This document shows, one piece after another, positions 8,117-17,490 of a DNA stretch of 64,000 bases. The DNA comes from Sunxiuqinia rutila. Its GTDB lineage: Bacteria > Bacteroidota > Bacteroidia > Bacteroidales > Prolixibacteraceae. Position numbers and translations under genes: made by a program. The notes under the pieces were generated by a model. That model had not been told where the DNA came from and made no database searches. It saw only the letters and a program-made list of their open reading frames with translations. Location: positions 124,001 through 188,000 of the forward strand of contig NZ_JBNGOT010000005.1 of the NCBI RefSeq assembly GCF_050589705.1, written 5' to 3'. Position 1 is the first letter of the stretch, and every line of letters starts with the position of its first letter.

Positions 8117-10444
8117 ATGAGATTAATTCACTTGAACCGGATGGCAAAGCTGTGTGGTTTGGCTATTGTTTTGCAGTTTTTTGCCTGCAGTAGTGATAAA
8201 CCGGCAACGGAAGAAACGGCAATTATACCCGCTCCGGTTTCACTGGAAAAGCAAGAAGGACATTTTCAGTTTTCAGCTAAAACCAGCTGCAGTGTTGAAA
8301 ATGAAGACCAACAAAAGGTGGCCGGACAATTTTTTGATTTGGTGGAAGTAGCCGCCGGATTCAAACCGGAAATTGAGCAAAATAATCCGGAAGCCGCTAT
8401 TGTGTTTGCAACGGATTCAAGCCTGGAAGGCGAAGCTTATCGGTTGGAGGTAAATCCCCGGCAAATTCGGCTTGAAGCCAGCAGCAAGGAAGGCTTCTTT
8501 TATGGCACACAAACGCTTCGTTTGTTGCTGCCTGCCACTATTGAGGGCACAAATAGCAGCCAGTCGGGATGGACCATTCCGGCGGTCAGCATTACCGATA
8601 CGCCGCGTTTTGGCTATCGCGGGTTGATGCTGGATGTTTCCCGCTATTTCATTCCCAAGGAAACCGTTTTGAAGATGATTGATGGCATGGCCATGCTGAA
8701 GATGAATAAGCTGCATTTTCATTTGGTTGATGATAATGGGTGGCGGATTGAAATTAAAAAATACCCCAAGCTGACTGACGTTGGAGCTTGGCGGGTAGCC
8801 CGCAACGAGCCTTTTCCGGCGCGTCCCAATGCTAAGCCGGGAGAAGAAGCAACGGTGGGTGGTTTTTATACCCAGGATGATATCCGGGAAATTATTGCTT
8901 ATGCGCAGGATCGTCAGGTGGAAGTGATTCCGGAAATTGAGATGCCGGCTCATACCAATTCCTCACTGGCAGCTTATCCCGAGTTGGCTTGTTCTGTAGT
9001 TGATCAAAATATTCATGTACTGCCGGGTGGAGGTGGAAAGAACACGCAAATTATTTATTGCGCCGGAAAAGAATCGGTTTTTCACTTTCTGGAAGACGTT
9101 ATTGATGAGGTTGCTGAGTTGTTTCCTTCGCAATACATTCATCTTGGAGGAGATGAAGCTGTTAAAACATACTGGGAAAAGTGCCCCGATTGTCAGGCTC
9201 GCATGAAGGCTGAAAAAATTCCGAATGAAGAAGAACTGCAAAGTTACTTCATGAAACGGATGAGCCGTTACGTGCAAAGTAAAGGCAAAGAAGTAATGGG
9301 CTGGGATGAGTTGACGAATAGTGAAATTCCGGAAGATGCCATTATTTTTGGCTGGCGTGGGTATGGCTATGCCGCTTTGAAAGCTGCCCGGAAAGGACAT
9401 CGTTTTGTGATGACCCCTGCCCGGAAACTTTACCTGATTCGTTATCAGGGACCGCAGTGGTTTGAACCATTAACCTATTTTGGTAACAACACCCTGAAAG
9501 ATGTTTATGACTACGAACCGGTTCAGCCCGATTGGGAGGAAGGTATTGATAGCTTGCTAATGGGCGTTCAGGGTTCGCTGTGGACCGAGTTCTGCAGTAC
9601 CCCCGAAGATGTTGAATATTTAGTTTTTCCACGTTTGGCTGCGCTGGCTGAAGTGGCTTGGTCGGCGAAAGGAACAAAAGACTGGGCAGGATTTTTGCCC
9701 GGCCTGGACAACTACCTGACTCACATGGATCAGAAAGGAATAACTTATGCCAGATCCATGTACAACCTCGATCATTTGGTACAGCCGGTTGACGGAAACT
9801 TGCAGGTTGCTTTAAGCTGCATTCGTCCTGATGTGGAGATTCGTTATACCACTGACGGTTCAGTACCAAAGGCTACATCCATGCTGTATACCGACACCAT
9901 TCAGGTGGAAACGGCTACGATGATTCAGGCGGCTACCTTTTGTGCCGGCGAGCAAATGGGAAAAACCCTGACCTTGGATCTGCTGAAGAATAAAGCAACC
10001 GCTTGTCCGGTAATTACTGAAAATGCACGTGCTTATGTGCTGACTAACGGAGTTCGTGGCAGCGATCGGCACAGCGATTTTGAATGGGCTGGCTGGTACA
10101 ATCAGGATGCCAGCTTTGTGGTTGACCTGCAAGAAAAACAAGCGATTTCAGCTGTTCAGCTGGGTACGGTATCCAACTTTGGAATGGGAGTGCACCGCCC
10201 GGCAGTTTTACGCTTGTCGGTTTCGGATGATCATACAAATTTCCGACAGGTAGCAGAAATTACCGAGTCGGAAACAAGCATTTTCGAGCGTGGAACCCAA
10301 ATAAAAGACCTTGACTTTGGAGCGCTGAATGTGAGTGGTCGTTACCTGAAAGTGGAGGCTGAAAACCCGGGGCGCTGTCCTGTTGGGCATACACGGGAAG
10401 GGCAAGCGACCTGGATGTATTTTGATGAGTTGATCGTGAACTAA
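8117..10444 (+). CDS. Beta-N-acetylhexosaminidase, GH20, four-domain
   Basis: A complete 775-residue GH20. The order is a signal/lipoprotein leader (QFFAC, Cys24), an N-terminal GH20b domain (about 35-155), the catalytic barrel (about 160-520) starting RFGYRGLMLDVSRYF, a chitobiase C-terminal segment (IRYTTDGSVP) and an F5/8C-like domain at the end. The catalytic pair is Asp346-Glu347 in HLGGDEAVKTYW. It shares the whole plan and many blocks (VIPEIEMP, CPDCQARMKAEK) with the truncated GH20 at the left edge, so the array holds two related hexosaminidases, suggesting different linkages (GlcNAc versus GalNAc, or beta-1,3 versus beta-1,6). The next gene starts 51 nt downstream. Confidence 0.95.
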   Translation: MRLIHLNRMAKLCGLAIVLQFFACSSDKPATEETAIIPAPVSLEKQEGHFQFSAKTSCSVENEDQQKVAGQFFDLVEVAAGFKPEIEQNNPEAAIVFATDSSLEGEAYRLEVNPRQIRLEASSKEGFFYGTQTLRLLLPATIEGTNSSQSGWTIPAVSITDTPRFGYRGLMLDVSRYFIPKETVLKMIDGMAMLKMNKLHFHLVDDNGWRIEIKKYPKLTDVGAWRVARNEPFPARPNAKPGEEATVGGFYTQDDIREIIAYAQDRQVEVIPEIEMPAHTNSSLAAYPELACSVVDQNIHVLPGGGGKNTQIIYCAGKESVFHFLEDVIDEVAELFPSQYIHLGGDEAVKTYWEKCPDCQARMKAEKIPNEEELQSYFMKRMSRYVQSKGKEVMGWDELTNSEIPEDAIIFGWRGYGYAALKAARKGHRFVMTPARKLYLIRYQGPQWFEPLTYFGNNTLKDVYDYEPVQPDWEEGIDSLLMGVQGSLWTEFCSTPEDVEYLVFPRLAALAEVAWSAKGTKDWAGFLPGLDNYLTHMDQKGITYARSMYNLDHLVQPVDGNLQVALSCIRPDVEIRYTTDGSVPKATSMLYTDTIQVETATMIQAATFCAGEQMGKTLTLDLLKNKATACPVITENARAYVLTNGVRGSDRHSDFEWAGWYNQDASFVVDLQEKQAISAVQLGTVSNFGMGVHRPAVLRLSVSDDHTNFRQVAEITESETSIFERGTQIKDLDFGALNVSGRYLKVEAENPGRCPVGHTREGQATWMYFDELIVN

Positions 10445-10495
10445 GCGGCTTCATCAAAACCATTGAATTTGTAATTATTAACCAGAGAATAAAGA

Positions 10496-13400
10496 ATGAA
10501 GAAACTAAGCTTTTTATTATTGGGATGTTTGCTGGGAATGGCTTTGTTCCCGCTTGCAGCGCAGGAATTGCCGGAGTGGCAAAGTCAGTATGCTGTTGGA
10601 CTCAACAAATTGGCACCACACAGTTACGTGTGGCCTTATCAAAACAAAGAGTCTGCTTTGTCGGGCGAGTATGAAACATCGCCTTACTACCAAAGTTTGA
10701 ACGGAACCTGGAAATTCCATTGGGTGAAAAATCCGGATAACCGGCCAAAAGATTTTTACCAACCTGATTTTTATACCGGAGGATGGGCTGACATTCAGGT
10801 GCCCGGAAACTGGGAACGGCAGGGATATGGAACGGCTATTTATGTGAATGAGCGTTATGAATTTGATCACGAGCTGTTCAATTTTAAGAAGAATCCTCCC
10901 TTGGTGCCTTACGCGGAGAACGAAGTTGGTTCATACCGTCGGACGTTTACCGTGCCCGAAAACTGGGATGGACGACGCGTGGTGCTGTGTTTGGAAGGGG
11001 TAATTTCCTTTTACTATGTATGGGTGAATGGCGAGCTGGTTGGCTACAACCAAGGTTCAAAAACGCCTTCAGAATGGGACATTACTGACTACCTGACGGA
11101 AGGTGACAATACTTTGGCTGTTGAAGTTTACCGCTGGAGTGCCGGATCGTACCTGGAGTGTCAGGACTTCTGGCGCCTGAGTGGCATTGAGCGGGATGTG
11201 TATTTGTACAGCACGCCGAAAGCACATATTGCAGACTATACCGTAACGGCTTCGTTGGAGAAGGAGAACTATCAGGATGGTATTTTCGGTCTGGATGTGT
11301 TGGTTGATGGCGTTTCAGAAGACAAGCCAGTTCTGAAATATCAGTTGTTGGATCAGCAAAACAAAATGGTATTCTCCGGAAAAGTTGCCGGCGAGTTTTC
11401 CGAAGGAAAAGGAAATTACCAGTTGAAAGATCAAGTGATTTCGAAGGTGAATGCCTGGAGTGCCGAAAATCCTTACTTGTACCAATTGGTGTTGGAACTG
11501 GAAACTGCGAAAGGGGACGAGCACCTGACAGGACGCCAGATTGGTTTCCGTACATCGGAAATTAAGAACGGACAATTTTGTGTGAACGGGAAACCGATTT
11601 TGGTGAAAGGGGTGAACCGTCATGAGCACTCACAAAAAGGACGCACGGTGAGCAAGGAACTGATGTTGCAGGATGTTCTGTTGATGAAACAGCACAACAT
11701 TAACACAGTACGTAATTCGCACTATCCAACGCATCCGTACTGGTACGAACTGTGTAACCAATACGGTCTTTACATGATTGATGAAGCCAATATCGAGTCG
11801 CACGGAATGGGCTACGGACCAGCTTCTTTGGCGAAGGATTCTACCTGGTTGCCTGCTCACATGGATCGTGTTCAGCGCATGTTTCATCGGTCTAAAAACC
11901 ATCCGGCCATTGTCATTTGGTCGTTGGGTAATGAAGCTGGTAATGGAATCAATTTTGAGCGCACTTACGACTGGCTAAAAGCTGCTGATTCTTCGCGCTT
12001 GGTTCAATACGAACGTGCCGAGGAAAACTACAATACCGACATTTATTGCCGCATGTACCGCAGCGTGGATGACATTAAGAAATACGTTTCGCGTGATGAT
12101 ATCTACCGCCCGTTTATTTTATGCGAGTATGTACATGCCATGGGAAACAGCGTTGGTGGTTTGCAGGACTACTGGGATGTGTTCGAAAGCGAGCCAATGG
12201 CGCAAGGAGGTTGCATCTGGGATTGGGTGGATCAAACCTTCCGCGAAGTGGATGAAAATGGTAAATGGTACTGGTCTTACGGCGGCGATTATGGTCCCGA
12301 TAATGTTCCCAGTTTCGGAAGTTTCTGTGCCAATGGCTTGATCAATGCAGCCCGCGAGCCACATCCGCATTTGTATGAGGTAAAGAAGGTGTATCAGAAT
12401 ATCAAAAGTTCGTTGGTTGATCCGGAAAACCTGACTATTTCGGTTAAAAACTGGTTTGATTTTACGAACCTGAATGCCTATACGCTGAATTGGAAAGTTA
12501 CGGGTGAAGATGGACAAGTTATTGAAACGGGAAGCCAGGTGATTGAGGCTGCTCCTCAGGAACTGGTTACAGTTAGCTTGGGCAAAGTGAAGCTTCCAAA
12601 GCAGATTGGTGAGGCTTACCTGGATTTAAGCTGGACACCCAATGAGCAACCAAGCTGGAGCGACGAACTTCCTGAGGTGGCTTACGACCAATTTGTAATT
12701 GCAGAACAATCATTCAAAAAGAAGAGCACCGTTAAGAGCGATGCAAAAGTAGCTATTCAAATTGACGAGGGAACCGGTGCCTTAAAATCATACACGGTGA
12801 ATGGCGAAGAAATGCTGGCATCGCCTGTTGTTTTAAGCCTGTATCGTCCGATTACGGAGAACGACAACCGGGATTGGAAAAGTGCGCGCTTATGGAAAGC
12901 GGCTGGAATCAATCAGTTGAAGCAGACTGCCCGTTCAGTAAAAACGAACTCGAAAGGCGGAACAGCCGTTGTGGAGTTGACCAATGGAAAAGACCAAAAA
13001 GTAGGAGATGTAACGTTTGTTTATTCTTTGGATAAAGCTGGAAAACTCAGCATTGAAACACAACTGTCTCCAGTAGATACCCTGGTGAAAACCTTTGCCC
13101 GCGTTGGACTGACTTTTGAAATGCAGGACAGCTACAACCAGGTGAATTACCTGGGCCGTGGCGACCATGAAACACAAGCTGACCGGAAGCAGTCGGGACG
13201 CATTGGTATTTACCAAACAACTGCCGAGCGCATGTTCCACTATTATGTGGTTCCGCAGGCTACTGGTAACCGAACCGATACCCGTTGGATGAACCTGGCA
13301 AACAAAGCCGGAAAAGGTTTGGCTTTTGACTCGGAGAAACTGTTCCAGTTTAGTGTTCGTCCTTATGCCGATGAGGTCATCGAAAAGGCCAAACATATTA

Positions 13401-13552
13401 ACGAATTGTACCGCACCGGAAAGGTGACCATTCATTTGGATGCCGAACAAACCGGTGTTGGAACCGCAACCTGTGGTCCGGGTGTATTGCCCCAGTACGA
13501 GGTTGAGGTAAAAGATTATTCATTTAAATTTACGGTTCAGCCCGCTCTTTAA
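10496..13552 (+). CDS. Beta-galactosidase, GH2, LacZ-like, exported
   Basis: A 1018-residue enzyme with a signal peptide (LFPLAAQ, cut near residue 22). The order is a sugar-binding jelly-roll (about 50-215), Ig-like domain, GH2 barrel (about 335-625), second Ig-like region and the beta-galactosidase small-chain domain (about 740-1018). The acid/base is Glu480 in WSLGNEAGNG and the nucleophile Glu544 in FILCEYVHAMGN, both as in LacZ. Being exported to the periplasm or surface, it would remove terminal beta-galactose once sialic acid, sulfate and fucose are gone. A hairpin terminator follows, so it may close the transcription unit. Confidence 0.95.
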   Translation: MKKLSFLLLGCLLGMALFPLAAQELPEWQSQYAVGLNKLAPHSYVWPYQNKESALSGEYETSPYYQSLNGTWKFHWVKNPDNRPKDFYQPDFYTGGWADIQVPGNWERQGYGTAIYVNERYEFDHELFNFKKNPPLVPYAENEVGSYRRTFTVPENWDGRRVVLCLEGVISFYYVWVNGELVGYNQGSKTPSEWDITDYLTEGDNTLAVEVYRWSAGSYLECQDFWRLSGIERDVYLYSTPKAHIADYTVTASLEKENYQDGIFGLDVLVDGVSEDKPVLKYQLLDQQNKMVFSGKVAGEFSEGKGNYQLKDQVISKVNAWSAENPYLYQLVLELETAKGDEHLTGRQIGFRTSEIKNGQFCVNGKPILVKGVNRHEHSQKGRTVSKELMLQDVLLMKQHNINTVRNSHYPTHPYWYELCNQYGLYMIDEANIESHGMGYGPASLAKDSTWLPAHMDRVQRMFHRSKNHPAIVIWSLGNEAGNGINFERTYDWLKAADSSRLVQYERAEENYNTDIYCRMYRSVDDIKKYVSRDDIYRPFILCEYVHAMGNSVGGLQDYWDVFESEPMAQGGCIWDWVDQTFREVDENGKWYWSYGGDYGPDNVPSFGSFCANGLINAAREPHPHLYEVKKVYQNIKSSLVDPENLTISVKNWFDFTNLNAYTLNWKVTGEDGQVIETGSQVIEAAPQELVTVSLGKVKLPKQIGEAYLDLSWTPNEQPSWSDELPEVAYDQFVIAEQSFKKKSTVKSDAKVAIQIDEGTGALKSYTVNGEEMLASPVVLSLYRPITENDNRDWKSARLWKAAGINQLKQTARSVKTNSKGGTAVVELTNGKDQKVGDVTFVYSLDKAGKLSIETQLSPVDTLVKTFARVGLTFEMQDSYNQVNYLGRGDHETQADRKQSGRIGIYQTTAERMFHYYVVPQATGNRTDTRWMNLANKAGKGLAFDSEKLFQFSVRPYADEVIEKAKHINELYRTGKVTIHLDAEQTGVGTATCGPGVLPQYEVEVKDYSFKFTVQPAL

Positions 13553-13572
13553 ATGTAAATAACTTAAGATAG

Positions 13573-13606
13573 AAACAGGAGCTCATTTTTTGAATAGCTC
13601 CTGTTT
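13573..13606 (+). terminator. Probable intrinsic terminator after the LacZ-like gene
   Basis: AAACAGGAGCT (13573-13583) pairs perfectly with AGCTCCTGTTT (13596-13606) around a 12-nt loop; the downstream strand ends TTTCCGTTTTAT, an interrupted U-tract. It lies immediately before the second GH2 gene, which may therefore be separately transcribed or attenuated. Confidence 0.6.
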
Positions 13607-13640
13607 CCGTTTTATATTAGTGGATTCAAAAAAACGAAAT

Positions 13641-16076
13641 ATGAAATTGATAAATCACTTGATCCTTGGACTCGCCTGCTGGCTTGTGTTTTGTGCGGCT
13701 GATGATCCTGCCCGGCAAGTCTATTTGTTGGAGGATGACTGGCAATTTACTCGGGAAGATGTTTCCGGAGCTGAACGTCCGGGCTTGTCAACCGAGGGAT
13801 GGCAAACCGTATCGGTTCCGCATGACTGGGCGATTTACGGCCCGTTTGACCCGGAGGTGGATAAGCAAACTGTTTTGATTACCCAAAACAATGAAAAGGT
13901 GGCTACCGAAAAGACCGGAAGAACTGGTGCGTTGCCACATATTGGTGTGGGCTGGTACCGAAAAACATTTACTGTGCCTGATTTAACTTCGGATAAAAAG
14001 GCTTTGTTGGTTTTTGATGGTGCCATGAGCGAAGCTCAGGTGTATGTCAATGGTCAGAAAGTAGGTGAGCGCCCATACGGGTACAGCTACTTCTATTTTG
14101 ATATCACGAAATATTTGAAGAAGGAAGGAGAGAACCTGGTAGCTGTTCGGTTGGAAAACCGTCCGTTTGCTTCGCGCTGGTATCCCGGAGCCGGCTTATA
14201 TCGGAAGGTCCAGTTGATTGTTAAGGATCAGGTGAGCTTTAAGCACTGGGGAACTTTTATTACTACTCCGTTTATTTCTGACGATCAGGCTAAGGTACGG
14301 ATTCAATCGCGGGTGAATGGAAAGGACGTTCGGGTTGAAGCGCAGATTAAAGATGCAGCAGGTAAGGTAATTGCCTCCAATTCATCTTCGCAGCAGTTTG
14401 GCGATGAAATTGAATTGAACCTGGGGATTCTGTCTCCACAACTATGGGGGCCGGAACACCCGAATTTATACCATGCCGAACTCAAGCTTTATCAAGGTGA
14501 TGACCTAAAAGATGCAGAAACGATTCGCTTTGGCGTGCGTGAAATCAGCTATACGGCTGAACATGGCTTTTTGCTGAATGGAGAGTCAACCAAGTTTAAA
14601 GGCGTGTGTCTGCATCACGATCTGGGGCCTTTGGGAGCTGCTGTGAATACGGCCGCTTTGCGTCGCCAGTTAACGATTTTGAAAGATATGGGCTGCAATG
14701 CCATCCGTTCTTCGCACAACATGCCATCGATGGAACAACTGGAGCTTTGTGATGAGATGGGCTTTTTGTTTTTGGCCGAGAGCTTTGACGAATGGGCTAA
14801 GCCCAAGGTACAGAATGGCTACAACCGCTTTTTTGACGAGTGGGCTGAAAAGGATGTGATCAATCTGGTACATGCGACCCGCAATCACCCAAGTATTGTG
14901 ATGTGGAGTTCGGGTAACGAAGTGCCGGATCAACATGGCAGCGTGGGCGTGAAAAGAGCTCGGTGGTTGCAGGATATTTTTCACCGCGAAGACCCGACCC
15001 GACCGGTTACTGTGGGTATGGATCAGGTAAATGCCACGATGAAAAGTGGCTTTGGAGCGGTGATGGATATTCCGGGACTGAATTACCGGGTACACCTGTA
15101 TGAAGAAGCTTATGAGCGTTTTCCGCAAGGATTAATTCTTGGATCGGAAACGGCATCAACTGTTAGCTCGCGGGGCATTTACAAATTTCCGGTAGTACAA
15201 GCCAAAAATAAAACCTACGATGACCTTCAGTGTTCCTCCTATGATCTGGAAGCCTGTAGCTGGTCCAATGTTCCAGACGATGATTTTGTACTGCAGGATG
15301 ACAAACCCTGGGTGATTGGTGAGTTTGTCTGGACCGGATTTGATTACCTGGGCGAGCCAACTCCTTATGACGAAATGTGGCCTTCGCGCAGTTCCTATTT
15401 TGGAATTTGTGATTTGGCCGGACTCCCCAAAGATCGCTATTACCTTTATCGCAGTCGCTGGAACACAAAGGATGAAACCCTACATGTACTTCCACACTGG
15501 AACTGGGAAGGCCGCGAAGGCGAAGTAACACCTGTGTTTGTTTACACCAACTACGACAGTGCCGAGCTTTTTGTCAACGGGGTGAGCCAGGGCATTCAGT
15601 ACAAAAGCCGGGAAAGTAACCAGCACCGTTACCGGTTGATGTGGATGGATGTTCGTTATGAGCCGGGCACCTTAAAAGTAGTTGCTTTTGACAAGGCTGG
15701 TAATCCGGTTGCTGAAAAGGAGATTCACACGGCAGGAAAACCGCATCATCTCGAGTTGGAAGCTGACCGGACGGTGATTGACGCCGATGGAAAAGACCTG
15801 AGCTATGTGACGGTAACCGTTGTTGACCGAAACGGCAATCCTTGTCCGAATGCCACGAATCAGCTGAACTTTAGTATGAGTGGAGCAGGGGAGTTCCGGG
15901 CAGTTTGCAACGGCGATGCTACTTCGCTGGAGCTATTTCATCTGCCAACCATGAAAACTTTTAGCGGAAAGCTGGTGGTAACGCTGCAGTCGTTGAAAGA
16001 TCAAACCGGCGAAATTTCACTGAAAGTGAAGGGTAAAGGATTGAAACCTGCAACCTTCATGATCAAGGCTGAATAA
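13641..16076 (+). CDS. GH2 beta-galactosidase (second, shorter type), exported
   Basis: 811 residues from the ATG at 13641, which opens a signal peptide (MKLINHLILGLACWLVF); an earlier ATG at 13590 lies inside the terminator hairpin and was rejected. It is a GH2 enzyme with acid/base Glu427 in MWSSGNEVPDQHG and nucleophile Glu503 in LILGSETAS. There is no LacZ small-chain domain; instead the tail (about 610-811) carries a DUF4982-like segment (EVTPVFVYTNYDSAELFVNG) and an Ig-like domain. This plan is common among Bacteroidota GH2 beta-galactosidases of glycan loci. A beta-glucuronidase or other GH2 activity cannot be excluded, because GH2 covers several. It complements the LacZ-like enzyme just upstream. 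Confidence 0.88.
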   Translation: MKLINHLILGLACWLVFCAADDPARQVYLLEDDWQFTREDVSGAERPGLSTEGWQTVSVPHDWAIYGPFDPEVDKQTVLITQNNEKVATEKTGRTGALPHIGVGWYRKTFTVPDLTSDKKALLVFDGAMSEAQVYVNGQKVGERPYGYSYFYFDITKYLKKEGENLVAVRLENRPFASRWYPGAGLYRKVQLIVKDQVSFKHWGTFITTPFISDDQAKVRIQSRVNGKDVRVEAQIKDAAGKVIASNSSSQQFGDEIELNLGILSPQLWGPEHPNLYHAELKLYQGDDLKDAETIRFGVREISYTAEHGFLLNGESTKFKGVCLHHDLGPLGAAVNTAALRRQLTILKDMGCNAIRSSHNMPSMEQLELCDEMGFLFLAESFDEWAKPKVQNGYNRFFDEWAEKDVINLVHATRNHPSIVMWSSGNEVPDQHGSVGVKRARWLQDIFHREDPTRPVTVGMDQVNATMKSGFGAVMDIPGLNYRVHLYEEAYERFPQGLILGSETASTVSSRGIYKFPVVQAKNKTYDDLQCSSYDLEACSWSNVPDDDFVLQDDKPWVIGEFVWTGFDYLGEPTPYDEMWPSRSSYFGICDLAGLPKDRYYLYRSRWNTKDETLHVLPHWNWEGREGEVTPVFVYTNYDSAELFVNGVSQGIQYKSRESNQHRYRLMWMDVRYEPGTLKVVAFDKAGNPVAEKEIHTAGKPHHLELEADRTVIDADGKDLSYVTVTVVDRNGNPCPNATNQLNFSMSGAGEFRAVCNGDATSLELFHLPTMKTFSGKLVVTLQSLKDQTGEISLKVKGKGLKPATFMIKAE

Positions 16077-16094
16077 AAACTTAATTCTTGCTGA

Positions 16095-16141
16095 ACGGGA
16101 AAAGTAATGAACCAACTAAACTTGTTCGTTATTTTTTCCGT
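16095..16141 (+). terminator. Long hairpin ending the glycosidase array
   Basis: An 18-bp stem (16095-16112 with 16124-16141) pairs fully if three G-U wobbles are allowed; the descending strand contains ATTTTTTCCG. It is placed 19 nt after the GH2 stop and is probably an intrinsic terminator separating the glycosidase array from the lipid A deacylase-like gene. Confidence 0.5.
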
Positions 16142-16203
16142 AGGAAGAATCTGATCGAATAAATTAAACGAGGGAGCAATTGATTGATAATAAGGAGGGA
16201 TTA

Positions 16204-17355
16204 ATGAGGTTGAGTTTGAGTAAGGGAGTTTGGATGCTGTTCGCACTTTTGTTTTTGAGTACGGGAGTGTTGAAGGCACAGTCCAATAAATTCAGAACCA
16301 TAGAAATTAGAGGGCATAGTGGATCGCATTTGTATGGTGGTGAAACCTTGGGTCAGTTCCTTGAAAACGGTTACGGTTCCGGCGAACTGCGTTTGGGATG
16401 GCAGTCGGATAATGAAACGGTATGGTCTGCTAAATATGGGCAGCCAAGTTATGGTGTTGGGTTTTACAGCGGAAATATTGGGAATGCAGATATTTTTGGA
16501 AACCCAAATGCTGTGTTTGGTTGGATGAACTTTCAGACCGGTAAACCGCATCGGCGTAATGTATTCGAAATAAGCCCTTCACTCGGACTAACCTATAACC
16601 TGAATCCTTACAATGAAGCAACCAACCCGCTCAACGACGCCATTGGATCGCGCATTGCGGTGTATTTCAATTTGCATGCTGGTTTTTCTTATCAGCTTAC
16701 CCGTGAGCTCGATTTAACTTATGGGCTCGACCTCAGTCACTTTTCCAATGGAAGAACCTTTGTTCCGAATTGGGGGCTGAACATGCTGGGTCTGAATCTT
16801 GGGCTGCGTTATCATTACAATCGGTTGCAAAAGCAAGTTGATCCCGGGCTTTATCCGACAACGGTGGTTGATGCGCGCCGGAAAAGAACCAGCAAACAAC
16901 CCAATGAGCGGATTGATGCGAATAACCTTTCATTTTATGCAGCCATGGGGACGGTACAAAACTATGCCGAAGATGGTATTGTGGGGGTTAATCGCTACCC
17001 GGCTTATTCTTTGGTGTTGGATTATGAATATCGGTACAATACCATGATTTCATTTTTAGCTGGGCTGGATTATTTTAGAGATGAAAGCCTGAAACCGAAA
17101 TACCCGGAGTCAAAAGATCAGAATTTATGGGGAATTCATGGTGGTGCAGCTTTCCACTTCTGGCGGTTGGCTATCCTGCTGGAGGCAGGAACTTACCTTT
17201 CGGATGATAGAGGGAAAGATCCCTTGTTCTTGCGGCCTGCTTTGCGTTTTGACTGGACAAAGCATGTGAAACTTCAGTTGGGATTAAAAACCCGGCGTGG
17301 TGCCAGTGCCGACTGGATTGAAACCGGTGTTGTATTTACGCCATATAGTTGGTGA
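16204..17355 (+). CDS. PagL-like lipid A 3-O-deacylase / acyloxyacyl hydrolase family outer membrane protein
   Basis: A 383-residue protein. The start at 16204 is chosen because a strong Shine-Dalgarno (AAGGAGG) lies just before it, which would fall inside the gene if the ATG at 16180 were used. A signal peptide (residues about 1-25, ending LKAQ) precedes alternating beta-strand segments. The segment DLSHFSNGRTFVPNWGLN matches the His-x-Ser-Asn block of PagL-type deacylases, where His and Ser are catalytic. The N-terminal half ends near residue 225; the C-terminal half (SFYAAMGTVQNY...) looks like more barrel strands, making it longer than Pseudomonas PagL (about 150 residues). It may trim lipid A. 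It has its own terminators on both sides, so it is likely a separate unit rather than part of the glycan array. Confidence 0.72.
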   Translation: MRLSLSKGVWMLFALLFLSTGVLKAQSNKFRTIEIRGHSGSHLYGGETLGQFLENGYGSGELRLGWQSDNETVWSAKYGQPSYGVGFYSGNIGNADIFGNPNAVFGWMNFQTGKPHRRNVFEISPSLGLTYNLNPYNEATNPLNDAIGSRIAVYFNLHAGFSYQLTRELDLTYGLDLSHFSNGRTFVPNWGLNMLGLNLGLRYHYNRLQKQVDPGLYPTTVVDARRKRTSKQPNERIDANNLSFYAAMGTVQNYAEDGIVGVNRYPAYSLVLDYEYRYNTMISFLAGLDYFRDESLKPKYPESKDQNLWGIHGGAAFHFWRLAILLEAGTYLSDDRGKDPLFLRPALRFDWTKHVKLQLGLKTRRGASADWIETGVVFTPYSW

Positions 17356-17420
17356 ACTGAAGTCTTTTTAGCGAAATTGAGAATCGGAATAAGTTGATTA
17401 CGAATCCTTAAGCAATAAAA

Positions 17421-17457
17421 AAGTCCCGAAGGCAATAAGTCTTCGGGACTTTTTTTG
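17421..17457. terminator. Bidirectional intrinsic terminator
   Basis: AAGTCCCGAAG (17421-17431) pairs with CTTCGGGACTT (17441-17451) with a 9-nt loop, flanked by A-run and T-run. It lies between the convergent ends of the PagL-like gene and the GntR gene and can stop both. Confidence 0.9.
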
Positions 17458-17490
17458 TTAATTCTTAAAATACCTTGTTTGAAGTAGTAA

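Noticed and set aside
8417..8953. 178-residue minus-strand open frame within the GH20 gene
   Set aside because: The opposite strand encodes conserved GH20 sequence in every part of it.
13590..13640. N-terminal extension of the second GH2 enzyme from the ATG at 13590
   Set aside because: It falls within the terminator hairpin and places 17 residues before a clear signal peptide.
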